Source: Bacteroidales bacterium (GTDB lineage Bacteria > Bacteroidota > Bacteroidia > Bacteroidales > UBA12077). Taken from it: a stretch of DNA of 48,250 nt. The position numbers were made by a program, and so were the translations under genes. The notes beneath the pieces are model-generated. The model ran no database searches. It was not told the origin of the DNA and worked only from the letters and a program-made list of their open reading frames with translations. Below, piece by piece: positions 15,435-24,832 of this stretch (position 1 is its first letter; each line of letters begins with the position of its first letter). The stretch spans positions 1-48,250 of the forward strand of contig JAHOYT010000006.1 in the NCBI GenBank assembly GCA_019038645.1, written 5' to 3'.

Positions 15435-16787
15435 ATGAATTCATTTGAAGATTTTAAGCTTAACAAACAGCTAAATAATGCAGTTGTCGAATTGGGATTT
15501 GATAAACCAACACCAATACAGGAAAAGGCTTTTCCTGTAATTAATTCAGGAAAAGATATGGTTGGTATAGCGCAAACCGGGACAGGAAAAACAGTTGCAT
15601 ATTTGCTTCCAGTATTAAACGGCTTAAAGTTTTCAAAGCAGCTTAATCCACGAGTTTTAATTTTAGTACCTACGCGCGAATTGGTTTTGCAGGTTGTTGA
15701 GAATATTGAACAACTTACAACATACATGAATATCCGTGCATTAGGTGTTTACGGAGGAACAAATATTAATACACAAAAGCAGGCTGTTGCTCAGGGTACT
15801 GATATTCTTGTTGCAACACCAGGCCGATTGTATGATTTAGCTGTATCTGGCGTTTTGCAATTGAATGGAATTAAAAAATTAGTGATCGATGAAGTTGATA
15901 TAATGCTGGATCTCGGCTTTCGCCCTCAAATAATAAATATTTTTGATTTATTAAAAGAGCGCCGTCAAAACATTATGTTTTCGGCAACTATGACCTCAGA
16001 AATTGATACCATAATTGATGAATTTTTTGTTTTGCCAGACAAAGTTTCAATTGCGATTAGCGGAACACCGCTTGATAATATTGAACAGCAATGTTATCCT
16101 GTAAAAAACTTTTTTACTAAAATTAATTTACTAAGCTATTTACTTACCGACAGAAATGAGTATAGTAAAGTTCTGGTATTTGTTTCCTCCAAGAAAAAAG
16201 CCGATAAAGTTTTTGAAACTATTGAAGAAGAGTATGGTGAAGAAGCTTGCATAATACATTCAAATAAATCGCAGAATTATAGAATAAGATCAGTACAACA
16301 GTTTGATGATGGGAAAAATAGAATTCTGATAGCTACCGATGTTATGGCTCGTGGATTAGATCTGGAAAAAATTACGCATGTAATTAATTTCGACACTCCT
16401 GATTTTCCGGAAAATTACATGCATCGGATAGGAAGAACAGGTAGAGCAGAACAACCTGGTGAAACCATATTGTTTTATACCGAAAAAGAAGCACAATCAA
16501 AAGATGCAATTGAGAAATTAATGTTATTAGAAATCCCTGTTATTGATTTTCCTGAAGATGTTGTCATTTCTAACGAATTATTACCTGAAGAGCGCACTGT
16601 TGTTGGTGAAGTTAAAAATCCACATCGCAATTTGGTAAAAGAGGTTCGCGGCCCTGCTTTTCATGAAAAGAAACTAAAAAACACGAAGACAAATCAGGGA
16701 GGATCTTATTTGAGGAAAGGAAAAAAATATAAAAAACCGCAAACAAGAGGTGATAAAATTTTTAATCAGCGAAATAAAAAGAAGTAA
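15435..16787 (+). CDS. DEAD-box-family RNA helicase with DEVD in motif II
   Basis: The ATG at 15435 gives 450 aa; the TTG just before it is less likely. Motifs are in order: Q motif (KPTPIQEKAFP), AQTGTGKT, PTRELVLQ, TPGRLYD, then DEVD in VIDEVDIMLDLGF where DEAD is expected. SAT, ARGLDLEKI and HRIGRTGRAEQ follow. DExD variants keep the two acidic residues that hold Mg-ATP, so activity should be retained. The C-terminal 50 residues are rich in Lys and Arg. The protein is clearly divergent from the RhlE-type helicase next to it, so this is not a recent duplication. Its RNA target is unknown; ribosome assembly is the usual role. Confidence 0.88.
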   Translation: MNSFEDFKLNKQLNNAVVELGFDKPTPIQEKAFPVINSGKDMVGIAQTGTGKTVAYLLPVLNGLKFSKQLNPRVLILVPTRELVLQVVENIEQLTTYMNIRALGVYGGTNINTQKQAVAQGTDILVATPGRLYDLAVSGVLQLNGIKKLVIDEVDIMLDLGFRPQIINIFDLLKERRQNIMFSATMTSEIDTIIDEFFVLPDKVSIAISGTPLDNIEQQCYPVKNFFTKINLLSYLLTDRNEYSKVLVFVSSKKKADKVFETIEEEYGEEACIIHSNKSQNYRIRSVQQFDDGKNRILIATDVMARGLDLEKITHVINFDTPDFPENYMHRIGRTGRAEQPGETILFYTEKEAQSKDAIEKLMLLEIPVIDFPEDVVISNELLPEERTVVGEVKNPHRNLVKEVRGPAFHEKKLKNTKTNQGGSYLRKGKKYKKPQTRGDKIFNQRNKKK

Positions 16788-16826
16788 ATTTTTACTGTAA
16801 ATCACTCAAGATTTAAGTCGTAACAA

Positions 16827-17543
16827 TTAGTTGCTCTCCAGCCTTTGTAATACTTCGTTTTTATAGCTGCGGCTAATTGGAATTTCATGATTCCCAATTT
16901 CGACATATTCGCTTGTAAATGAATTGATGCTTTTTATTGAAACTATAAATGAACGATGAACTCTTATAAATTCCTTTTTAGGAAGTTTTGCTTCAATATT
17001 AGAAATGGTTTCTCTTGTTATGATAGTTTTATCTTTTAGGTGTATTTTTATATAATCGCTTAAACTCTCAATATAGTTAATTTCACAAAAGTTTATTTTT
17101 ATCATTTTCCTTTCTGAACGAACAAAAATAAAATCATTTTTCTCAGAGATAATTTCTTTAACTGAAACATTTTTAATCGGAGTATTTTCATTCAAATATT
17201 TATTAATAGCCTGAAGTAAACGTTCAAAAGAAATAGGTTTTAGTAAATAATCAACTGCCTGTAAGTCGAATCCTTCAACCGCATATTCTCGATACGCTGT
17301 TGTGAAAATAACTTTAATGTTTTTGTTAATCGATTTGGCAAACGATAATCCGGAAATCTCAGGCATGTTAATATCTAAAAAAATTAGATCTATCTTTTCC
17401 GTATTAATTGTATTAAACGCTTCAAGTGCATTCTTGCAACTAGCCACTACACCAACACTCGAAATTTTTGATAAATGATTTTCCAGAATTTCACGTGCTA
17501 CATATTCGTCGTCTACTATTATGCATTTAATAATCTCAGGCAT
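16827..17543 (-). CDS. LytTR-family response regulator
   Basis: This 238-aa regulator has a receiver domain (1-120) and a LytTR DNA-binding domain (about 135-236). The receiver is complete: Asp11-Asp12, phospho-acceptor Asp57 in FLDINMPE, and the lysine of LLKPI. The LytTR part shows INYIESLSDYIKIHL and FIRVHRSFIVSI, which are typical. LytTR domains bind imperfect direct repeats upstream of target genes. Its start overlaps the last 8 nt of the histidine kinase at 17536-18606, so the two are translationally coupled and surely form a two-component system. Likely targets are the divergent genes at 18818 and 19362, because such pairs often sit beside FtsX-type transporters; that link is inference. 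Confidence 0.92.
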   Translation of the reverse strand: MPEIIKCIIVDDEYVAREILENHLSKISSVGVVASCKNALEAFNTINTEKIDLIFLDINMPEISGLSFAKSINKNIKVIFTTAYREYAVEGFDLQAVDYLLKPISFERLLQAINKYLNENTPIKNVSVKEIISEKNDFIFVRSERKMIKINFCEINYIESLSDYIKIHLKDKTIITRETISNIEAKLPKKEFIRVHRSFIVSIKSINSFTSEYVEIGNHEIPISRSYKNEVLQRLESN

Positions 17544-18606
17544 TTTTATTTGAGTTTAAATTAAATATAGAAAGATTTATTACATGCCAATTGTCCTTAT
17601 TATCAATATTCAATTCATAATTATCTTTATAGTTTAGATCTAATCTCTTTTTTATATTTTCGAGTCCTATCCCTTTATTTTCATCTTTGGTATCAGTTTT
17701 TAATATGGTATTTCGTATCGAAAAATCCAATCGGGATTCTTTAAAATCGATATTAATTTCAATATTTAGAAATCCATCAATTAGGCTACCATGCTTAAAG
17801 GCATTTTCAACAAACGGAATCAGTAACATTGGGGCAACTTCTATTTTATCTTCAATTTCATTTGCCGTAAATAAAACTTTTAAAGTATCTTGAAATCTTA
17901 TTTTTTCCAGTTCAATGTATTCCTTTATATGCAGAACTTCTTCTTTAAGACTAACCCTTGGTTTATTAACTTGATATAATATATAATCCAATAAATTCGA
18001 TAACATTAGAATTATTTCCGGAGTATGTTTCGATTGCTTAATAGCAAATCCATAAATAGTATTAAGTGTATTAAATAAAAAATGCGGGTGTATTTGCATC
18101 TTTAAATAATGAAGCTCTTGCTCTTTTAACTGCAACTGAGTTTCCAGAATTTTAGTTTGTAATTCTTTATTTCTCGATATAGTCTTGAAATTTTGATTCA
18201 GTAAGCTTATGAAGCTTACAACCCCAACAACCAAATACACCAAAATAAGAATAAACACAAAATTTTTGCTCATAGGAGGCATTATGGAAATATTGAAGCT
18301 TAGTAAAAAAATTAAACAACCATAAATAATTAATACTATAATATAAGAGGAAGCAACTAAGGTATAAAAACTATATAGAGAGAAAAGAAGATATTTTTTT
18401 GTGAGTAAATACTTGGGAATTAGAAAATAGACTACAAAGTAAGTCACTATCATTGTTAATGGTAACAAGATACTTGAGAACCAGGTTACATATCTGGTAT
18501 CATCGGAATTATAACTAAAAAAATAGACAAAGAAAAACCATACTGTGATCCATAACAGCATATGAATTATTATTACTTTGGTTTTACTTTTTTGAAATAA
18601 GCTCAT
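17536..18606 (-). CDS. LytS/YehU-type sensor histidine kinase
   Basis: This 356-aa membrane kinase has four predicted transmembrane segments (about 10-30, 43-63, 72-101 and 115-136). A short coiled coil rich in Gln, Glu and Leu follows, then the His_kinase domain. The phospho-acceptor is in IHPHFLFNTLN, His175. The ATP-binding part has PFVENAFKHG as N box and GIGLENIKKRL as G box. There is no separate periplasmic sensor domain, so the signal is likely sensed within or near the membrane. It is transcribed divergently from the MotA/TolQ-like gene at 18818 and overlaps its response regulator by 8 nt. The family is certain; the signal is unknown. Confidence 0.9.
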   Translation of the reverse strand: MSLFQKSKTKVIIIHMLLWITVWFFFVYFFSYNSDDTRYVTWFSSILLPLTMIVTYFVVYFLIPKYLLTKKYLLFSLYSFYTLVASSYIIVLIIYGCLIFLLSFNISIMPPMSKNFVFILILVYLVVGVVSFISLLNQNFKTISRNKELQTKILETQLQLKEQELHYLKMQIHPHFLFNTLNTIYGFAIKQSKHTPEIILMLSNLLDYILYQVNKPRVSLKEEVLHIKEYIELEKIRFQDTLKVLFTANEIEDKIEVAPMLLIPFVENAFKHGSLIDGFLNIEINIDFKESRLDFSIRNTILKTDTKDENKGIGLENIKKRLDLNYKDNYELNIDNKDNWHVINLSIFNLNSNKNA

Positions 18607-18817
18607 AAAACAATATTACATAAATTCTTTTAATCAACATTTTTTTATAGACAAAATACCAATTTAGCACCTAATATTGCATAGTTGGAAATTTATTTTC
18701 ATTTAGTATCTTTATATTTGCTGAAAAGGGTTGTGAATTTATCATCCATCGCATTTTAAATTATTCAATTGAATTCCTTATTAGATTTGACTCTGTATTA
18801 ATTAAAATTCATTTATT

Positions 18818-19186
18818 ATGAAACAAATTATTGACAAGTTTAATGATGGAGGACCTTTCTTTATGTATGCTATTTTAGTATTACTAATTATTATCGTGGC
18901 ATTATTTATTAAAGGTTTATTGGATAAAAAAGAATATGATAAAACAATTGAGTTAATAAAATCGCTAAGTTGGTTTACAATAGCCTGGGGCTTTTTAGGA
19001 CGTACATTTGGATTAATTGTTGCTTTCGATAATGTATCAGCTCATGGAGAACTCACTCCAGGTTTTTTAGCCAGTGGATTAAAAATGGCATTGCTAAATC
19101 CTTTATTCGCAATAATCGTTTTTCTTATAGCTCGTTTAGGAATTATTATTCTTATTTCTATGCAAAAAACAGAAGAGTTTGCATAA
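18818..19186 (+). CDS. short MotA/TolQ/ExbB-like membrane protein
   Basis: This 122-aa protein starts with DGGPFFMYAILVLLIII, which resembles the entry to the first membrane helix of MotA/TolQ/ExbB proteins. Hydrophobic segments are at about 15-36, 50-68 and 92-115. A GLKMALLNPLFAIIVF stretch resembles the GLxxALxxTxxGL signature of the family. At 122 aa it is much shorter than the usual 200-250 aa and lacks most of the cytoplasmic part, and no MotB/ExbD-like partner is adjacent. It may be a minimal channel-like subunit or a truncated derivative. It lies between the two-component system and the permease gene, with 175 nt to the latter. Confidence 0.6.
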   Translation: MKQIIDKFNDGGPFFMYAILVLLIIIVALFIKGLLDKKEYDKTIELIKSLSWFTIAWGFLGRTFGLIVAFDNVSAHGELTPGFLASGLKMALLNPLFAIIVFLIARLGIIILISMQKTEEFA

Positions 19187-19361
19187 AAGAAATAATTTAG
19201 ATTTATTTTAATCATAATCTTTTCAAATTAATCTACAAGATACATTTCTATAGATGTAAAAATATCTTCATCTTTATTGGACAGCGTAATTAATTGATTG
19301 TTAGCTTACATCTTTCATGGTGTACAAGTTGGGTAATTCTTAAAAAATTAAAAATATTGAT

Positions 19362-21776
19362 ATGTTCAGGAACTATTTATTATCTACTTTAAGACAAGTC
19401 AAAAAGCATAGACTTTTCTTTCTAATTAATGTTTTAAGTCTTTCAATTGGCATTGCTACCGTTGTATTAATATCTCTTTATATCCATTTTGAGTTATCCT
19501 TTGATAAAGAGGTAAAAGATTACAAGCATATTTATAGAGTTTGTTGGGAAACTACATTAAATAATGTTGAAAGAAAAGTGCCAGCGTCACCGGCACCATT
19601 GTGTGCTTCTTTTATTAAAGAGTTTCCCGAAGTGGTAAATGGAGTAAGGCTTTATAATAATAATGAATCAATTGTAGTATTGGGTAAAGAATCTTTTAAA
19701 GAAAGGAATTTCTATTTTGCAGATTCTACATTCTTTGAGATGTTTTCTGTGCCGATAATTTCGAGCTTAGAGAGTAAGTTATTAACGAAACCAAATACTC
19801 TTGTACTAACAGAAAATACTGCATTTAAATTATTTGGTGATGAAACTGCTATCGGTAAAAATATATCACTTGATGGCGAGATGGATTTTGAAGTTGTTGG
19901 AATCTGTAAAAATTTCCCTGCGAACTACCATTTAGATATCGATTATATTGCATCTATTAGCTCTTTACCAAAGAGCCAGGCAACAGGTTGGCAAAATAAT
20001 CCTTTCCAAACATACCTTTTATTGCGTAGCGATGCATCTATTGATGATTTACAATCTAAGATACCGGAATTGGTTAAAATTCATATGGGAGCTTTTATAC
20101 AAAGGGTAATGAATATGAGCTTTGATGAATTTATTGGTGGAGGAAGTAATTATAATTATTCCTTGCAAGGGCTTAAAGATATTCATCTGAGATCAGATAT
20201 GACAGAGGATGCAGCAAAGAGAACAAGCATGAGCAATATTTACATTTTTATGATTATTGCCTTGCTGATATTGATTCTTGCCATAGTCAATTATGTAAAT
20301 TTATCTACTGCAAAAGGAATAGAGCGAGGAAAAGAGATTGGAATAAGAAAAATCGTTGGAGCTTCACGTAAGAAAATAATTAAACAGTATTTGGGGGAAT
20401 CAATTTTTATAACAATGTTATCAACTATTTGTGGTATGATGCTGGTTGAAATAGCATTGCCATTTATAAATTCATTATTTGGGAGAACTTTTTCGGTAAG
20501 TTATTTCGATAATTTAGTTGTGTTGCCTTCATTGCTTATTTTAGTGTTAGGACTTGGTCTTTTATCGGGTTTGTATCCAGCATTCGTTTTATCATCGTCA
20601 AGTCCGCTATTAGCATTAAATAAAGAATTAGTTATAAATAACAAACGCACTGATTTTAGGAGTATGTTAATTATTTTTCAATATGTAATTTCATTCATTC
20701 TGATTATAGCAACAATTGTGGTATTCGAGCAATTAAATTATCTGCGAGATCAGAAATTGGGATTTGACAAGGAGCAAGTTCTTGTATTGAAAAATGCAGA
20801 TGTAATAGGTGAATCAATTTTTACATTTAAAGAAGAACTAATGAAAGAGTCATATGTTAGTAAAGTTTCTTTGAGTTCTTCTATTCCAGGGCAGGGATAT
20901 TTTTCAAGTTTTGTTTATAGGGACGGTGATTCAGAAGAAGATATAGTTTCTCCTTTAATATTTCCAGTTGATCATGATTTTATTGATTGCTATGACCTTG
21001 AAATAATCCAAGGGCGTAATTTTGATAGTAATATAAGAACAGATTCTATGGCGCTTATTATGAACCAAGCAGCTGTTGATGTTTATGGATTAAAAGATCC
21101 ATTAAACGAAGCATATTTTAGTTCAGGAGGTGCACAATTTGGAAGCTTCCCGGTTATTGGTGTCGTCGATAATTTTCATTTTGAATCCTTACACGAAAGT
21201 ATTAAACCTTGCTTTATCACAGTTGCACCATTTGGAAGAAATAGGTTTATTACTATCAAATTAAATTCAGATGATATTGCTGGAGCTGTAAAGGGTATTA
21301 AAAGTAAATGGGAGAGTTTTGTTGATAATAAGCTATTTGAATATTATTTTATTGATCAGTATTTCGATTCTTTATATAAACAAGAAGAGCTTTTACAAAG
21401 GATATTCACCATTTTTTCTATCTTATCAATTTTTATTGCAAGCATTGGACTATTTGGTATTGTATTATTAATGACCGGGAGAAGAACTAAAGAGATTGGT
21501 ATTCGAAAGGTGTTGGGAGCATCTCATAAAACAATACTGAAACTTTTTATATCCCAATATTTGCAATGGATAGGTATTTCTGTAATTATCGGTGCACCTA
21601 TTGCATGGTGGGCAACTAATAAATGGTTGCAGCAGTTTGCGTATAGAATCAATTTTCAATTTTGGTATTTATTGGTAGCTTTTATATTACTTATCATTGT
21701 AACATTAATTACAGTTTATATTCGAATAATGAAAGTGTCTAAGCAAAATCCTGTTGATGCTCTTCGGTATGAATAA
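19362..21776 (+). CDS. ABC transporter permease, MacB/FtsX family
   Basis: The protein (804 aa) has the doubled FtsX architecture. There is one N-terminal helix (about 18-40), a MacB periplasmic core domain (about 45-285) and three helices (about 290-410). A second single helix (about 430-450), a second periplasmic domain and three final helices (about 680-800) follow. The cytoplasmic coupling helices are recognisable: GIRKIVGASRKKIIKQYLG and its repeat GIRKVLGASHKTILKLF. Such permeases drive envelope export or mechanotransmission with a separate LolD/MacB-type ATPase, which is not in this neighbourhood. Proximity to a LytTR two-component system suggests stress-responsive control. The start is well supported because the motif MFRNYLLSTLRQVKKH is typical of the group. 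Confidence 0.9.
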   Translation: MFRNYLLSTLRQVKKHRLFFLINVLSLSIGIATVVLISLYIHFELSFDKEVKDYKHIYRVCWETTLNNVERKVPASPAPLCASFIKEFPEVVNGVRLYNNNESIVVLGKESFKERNFYFADSTFFEMFSVPIISSLESKLLTKPNTLVLTENTAFKLFGDETAIGKNISLDGEMDFEVVGICKNFPANYHLDIDYIASISSLPKSQATGWQNNPFQTYLLLRSDASIDDLQSKIPELVKIHMGAFIQRVMNMSFDEFIGGGSNYNYSLQGLKDIHLRSDMTEDAAKRTSMSNIYIFMIIALLILILAIVNYVNLSTAKGIERGKEIGIRKIVGASRKKIIKQYLGESIFITMLSTICGMMLVEIALPFINSLFGRTFSVSYFDNLVVLPSLLILVLGLGLLSGLYPAFVLSSSSPLLALNKELVINNKRTDFRSMLIIFQYVISFILIIATIVVFEQLNYLRDQKLGFDKEQVLVLKNADVIGESIFTFKEELMKESYVSKVSLSSSIPGQGYFSSFVYRDGDSEEDIVSPLIFPVDHDFIDCYDLEIIQGRNFDSNIRTDSMALIMNQAAVDVYGLKDPLNEAYFSSGGAQFGSFPVIGVVDNFHFESLHESIKPCFITVAPFGRNRFITIKLNSDDIAGAVKGIKSKWESFVDNKLFEYYFIDQYFDSLYKQEELLQRIFTIFSILSIFIASIGLFGIVLLMTGRRTKEIGIRKVLGASHKTILKLFISQYLQWIGISVIIGAPIAWWATNKWLQQFAYRINFQFWYLLVAFILLIIVTLITVYIRIMKVSKQNPVDALRYE

Positions 21777-21881
21777 TTTTGCACATTTTGTTTGTTCTTT
21801 GTATTTTTATTAAATAAACCAAAGGAAAAATAAAGATATGTAGTCGATTGTTATAAAGAGAAAAAAGAGGCAACAAGAAAC

Positions 21882-21936
21882 AAAACCTGAAAAGCAAAAG
21901 GAGATAAATCTAAGAATTTTCAGGTTTTAGTTTTTT
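21882..21936 (+). terminator. terminator after the FtsX permease, possibly bidirectional
   Basis: A perfect 12-bp stem, aaaacctgaaaa (21882-21893) with ttttcaggtttt (21917-21928), has a 23-nt loop and is followed on the plus strand by AG and six T. The right arm lies inside the 3' end of the DMT gene on the other strand, so the hairpin may serve both convergent transcripts. Confidence 0.6.
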
Positions 21937-22785
21937 ATTCATCTTATGCTTTAAAATACTATGAATAATTACTCCAAGTAATATTAACAAAGCTCCGGCA
22001 AGCTCTCTTATGTTTAGTATTTCATGAATAATAAAATAACCAAAAATGGCTGCAAAAACAGGTTCAAGTGAAAATATAATTACCACTTTCAACGAAGAAA
22101 CATATTTCTGAACCCAAACGGTAATAAAATAACAAAACAAAGTTCCGATCAGGCCGAGATACAGAAGAGAAAAACCTGCTTTCATACTAATTTCAACTGA
22201 AAGGTTATCTGTAAACAGCCATGCAATCAGGCTGACAATTGAAGCCGCAAAAAATTGATATGTAATAATAGATAATGTATCAGACTTTTTTACATATCTG
22301 CCCGCCAAAACCACATGAACAGCATAAGTTATAGCAGTAATTATAGTTATTAAATCGCCCGGATTTATTGATGTTTCAAAATCGTAAGTTAAAAGGAATA
22401 AACCTGCAAACACAATTGCAACTGCAAGAATCTCTATTTTAAAAAGCTTTGATTTATAAAGAAAGAACATTAAAAACGGAACAATAATTACTGCAGAACT
22501 GGTTATAAAAGCACTATGACCTGTACTTGTGTATTTTAATCCTATGGTTTGCGATGCATACGAAACAGCCAGTAAAATACCTAAAACTGAACCGTACAAA
22601 AAAGCCTTTTTATTGAATAGTCTTTTTGGATCTTTGTAAATCTGAAACAAAAACATAGCAACAAAGGCTAAAGCCGATCTTATAAAAACAATAAGATATT
22701 CGTTAACCGTTGCTACAGTATCCTTAACAAGTAAAAACGTTGATCCCCAAACGATTGCAACAAGAATTAACCAGAATGTTTTCAT
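21910..22785 (-). CDS. DMT-superfamily (EamA) transporter
   Basis: This 291-aa protein contains ten hydrophobic segments arranged as two EamA repeats. The first begins MKTFWLILVAIVWGSTFLLVKD, the usual N-terminus with the WGS motif. The second repeat ends with FSLEPVFAAIFGYFIIHE, matching the family signature LEPVxAxLxGxLxLGE. Such carriers export amino acids, metabolites or drugs across the inner membrane; the substrate cannot be read from the sequence. A basic tail (KHKMNKKLKP) faces the cytoplasm. It lies 6 nt downstream of pgeF on the same strand, so the two are probably one transcript. Confidence 0.88.
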   Translation of the reverse strand: MKTFWLILVAIVWGSTFLLVKDTVATVNEYLIVFIRSALAFVAMFLFQIYKDPKRLFNKKAFLYGSVLGILLAVSYASQTIGLKYTSTGHSAFITSSAVIIVPFLMFFLYKSKLFKIEILAVAIVFAGLFLLTYDFETSINPGDLITIITAITYAVHVVLAGRYVKKSDTLSIITYQFFAASIVSLIAWLFTDNLSVEISMKAGFSLLYLGLIGTLFCYFITVWVQKYVSSLKVVIIFSLEPVFAAIFGYFIIHEILNIRELAGALLILLGVIIHSILKHKMNKKLKPENS

Positions 22786-22791
22786 TCATTA

Positions 22792-23574
22792 TTATTTTAA
22801 CACGATTCCGGTTGCTAATCGGCCTGTTTTATTTTTATCTCTGCGTGCTGAGTAGAATAATTCAGGATTTGAGAATGTACACATCTCAGCAACTTCAATT
22901 TGATTTTCAGGAATTCCGCAATCCACAAGAATTTGTTTATTTACTTCCCATAAATTTAAAAGTCCTTTATCTGAGTTATTAATTGGAGTTACGTTTCGAT
23001 TTCGCCCAAATGATCTGTAAAATATTTCAATAACTTCTGGTCCAACTTCATACACTTTTGGTCCGATGGAAGGACCAATACCTGCAATTATATTTTTCGG
23101 GTTTGTTCCAAACTCTTTTTGCATTATCCTCACTGTATGTTTAGCAACTTTTTGAATTGTACTTTTCCATCCGGAATGAATAGCTGCAACTACTTTTTCA
23201 ACAGGATCAAAAAGCAAAATAGGAACACAATCTGCAGTTCTTATAAAAATACAAATACCAGGAACGTTAGTAACTAAAGCATCAGTGTCAGGGAAAATAT
23301 CATGTCCGGATTTTACTATACCAATATTCTTACTATGCGTTTGTTTAGGAGAAACCATATGGCTTTTTTCAAACCCAATTGATTTAGCCAGTAGTTCTAG
23401 GTTATTGGTTACATTTTTAGGATTGTCGTGTACGGTAAACCCTGTATTTAAACTGTATAAGTGACCTGAGCTTACTCCACCAACACGCGTCGATGAAAAA
23501 TGAGTAATATTATTGTGTACAGACAGATTCTGAAACTGAAGATATTTTATATTGTTTTTATTTTGTGTAATCAT
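22792..23574 (-). CDS. pgeF: peptidoglycan editing factor PgeF (YfiH, multicopper polyphenol oxidase-like)
   Basis: The 260-aa protein matches the laccase-domain YfiH family. The metal-site residues are visible: His80 in PKQTH, Cys116 in TADCVPI and His133 in AAIHSGWKS. The C-terminal SARRDKNKTGRLATGIVL is typical too. In E. coli PgeF removes misincorporated residues from cell-wall precursors. The family has also been reported as purine nucleoside phosphorylases or adenosine deaminases, so the cellular role is not settled. It has no signal peptide and acts in the cytosol. It is the first gene of a two-gene unit with the DMT transporter and is divergent from the B3/B4 gene at 23637. Confidence 0.92.
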   Translation of the reverse strand: MITQNKNNIKYLQFQNLSVHNNITHFSSTRVGGVSSGHLYSLNTGFTVHDNPKNVTNNLELLAKSIGFEKSHMVSPKQTHSKNIGIVKSGHDIFPDTDALVTNVPGICIFIRTADCVPILLFDPVEKVVAAIHSGWKSTIQKVAKHTVRIMQKEFGTNPKNIIAGIGPSIGPKVYEVGPEVIEIFYRSFGRNRNVTPINNSDKGLLNLWEVNKQILVDCGIPENQIEVAEMCTFSNPELFYSARRDKNKTGRLATGIVLK

Positions 23575-23636
23575 ATTACTGGTAAAAGAAATAAACTTTT
23601 TCTAGATTTATGCAGAATTAATTAAAAATATCAAAT

Positions 23637-24299
23637 ATGCCTGATATTAAAATTTCTGATCAACTGAAATCAAAATGGAGTGATATTGCAATTGGTTCAT
23701 TACAAACTAATGTTGTTGTTAAACAATCAGATGACGTATTAATTAAAAAGCTGGACGCTGCATGCAATGATTTTGCAACAAATCACGAAGTAGAAGATAT
23801 TTCAAAATTACAAGTTATTGCCGATTCGCGAAAAGCATATAAAGCAATTGGGAAAGATCCGGCCCGTTACCGTTTATCATCCGAAGCCTTACTACGTAGA
23901 ATTGTAAAAGAAAAAGGAATTTATAAAATCAATAACATAGTTGATATTAATAATCTCTTATCAATTACATCATACTATTCAATTTGTGCTTTTGATATTT
24001 CAAAATTACAAGGACCAATTATATTTACTGTCGGCACAAAAGAAGATGAATATTATGGAATTGGACGGGGATTATTAAACATTGAAAATTTGCCGGTTTT
24101 CGAAGATCAAATTGGTAAATTCGGAAGCCCGACCAGCGATTCCGAAAGAGTTAAAATAACAAATGAAACAATATCTGTTTCTATGAATATTATCTCATTT
24201 AGTGGGATTAATGATCTTGAGTTTCAATTAAATCAACTCAAAGAATTACTTATTCAATTTGCTGATGCTGAAAACATTGAGATAAATATTATTACTTAA
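23637..24299 (+). CDS. free-standing B3/B4 (PheT-type editing) domain protein
   Basis: This 220-aa protein consists almost entirely of the B3/B4 domain of the phenylalanyl-tRNA synthetase beta chain, which in PheT hydrolyses mischarged Tyr-tRNA(Phe). Recognisable parts are WSDIAIGSLQ, SRKAYKAIGKDPARYR and SSEALLRRIVKEKGIYKINNIVDINN. In the C-terminal half are YYGIGRGLLNIENLPVF and a GSPTSDSERVKIT loop. No synthetase core is attached. Stand-alone members could edit mischarged tRNA in trans or act on another small molecule; this is not established. Its stop codon abuts the stop codon of the convergent msrB gene. Confidence 0.8.
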   Translation: MPDIKISDQLKSKWSDIAIGSLQTNVVVKQSDDVLIKKLDAACNDFATNHEVEDISKLQVIADSRKAYKAIGKDPARYRLSSEALLRRIVKEKGIYKINNIVDINNLLSITSYYSICAFDISKLQGPIIFTVGTKEDEYYGIGRGLLNIENLPVFEDQIGKFGSPTSDSERVKITNETISVSMNIISFSGINDLEFQLNQLKELLIQFADAENIEINIIT

Positions 24300-24746
24300 T
24301 TATTTTTTACCTTTTTTAGCTTCCGGAATAAATTTAAGTGAAATTGAATTAACACAATGGCGTGTGTTTTTTGGTGTAAATCCTTCACCAATAAAAACAT
24401 GTCCTAAATGTGCATCACAGTTAGCACAAACAATTTCTGTACGTTTTCCGTCTTCATCAGGAACTCTTTTTATGGCTTCATTTATTTCATCATCGAAACT
24501 GGGCCAGCCACAATGCGAATCAAATTTATCATCAGAATTGTATAAAACTGCATCACATCGTTTGCAGGTATAAACACCTTTTTCTTTATTTTCAACATAT
24601 TCACCCGTAAAAGGATATTCTGTCCCTTTATGAATAATAACATGTTCTTCTTTAGGTGTAAGTTTATTAAATTGCATAGTATCTTTTTGTGAATATATGT
24701 TTGAAAAAGATAAGATTATGATTACTGAAAATATTATTCTTAACAT
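24300..24746 (-). CDS. msrB: exported peptide-methionine (R)-S-oxide reductase
   Basis: This 148-aa enzyme reduces the R-epimer of methionine sulfoxide in proteins. It has a signal peptide ([19 protein letters not shown]) and so works in the periplasm. Zinc ligands are Cys61/Cys64 (CKRC) and Cys107/Cys110 (CANC). The catalytic residue is Cys131 in [11 protein letters not shown], within the HCGWPSF/GHVF framework of the family. No MsrA partner is adjacent. A periplasmic MsrB needs an electron donor on that side of the membrane, which is not visible here. The gene is convergent with, and abuts, the B3/B4 gene. Confidence 0.93.
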   Translation of the reverse strand: MLRIIFSVIIILSFSNIYSQKDTMQFNKLTPKEEHVIIHKGTEYPFTGEYVENKEKGVYTCKRCDAVLYNSDDKFDSHCGWPSFDDEINEAIKRVPDEDGKRTEIVCANCDAHLGHVFIGEGFTPKNTRHCVNSISLKFIPEAKKGKK

Positions 24747-24832
24747 GATTTTTATTTATATAAACAATATCACAAACAAAAAGTTTTTATTATGATCATC
24801 TAATTTAGTAAATTTAGGCTATATAACAATTT

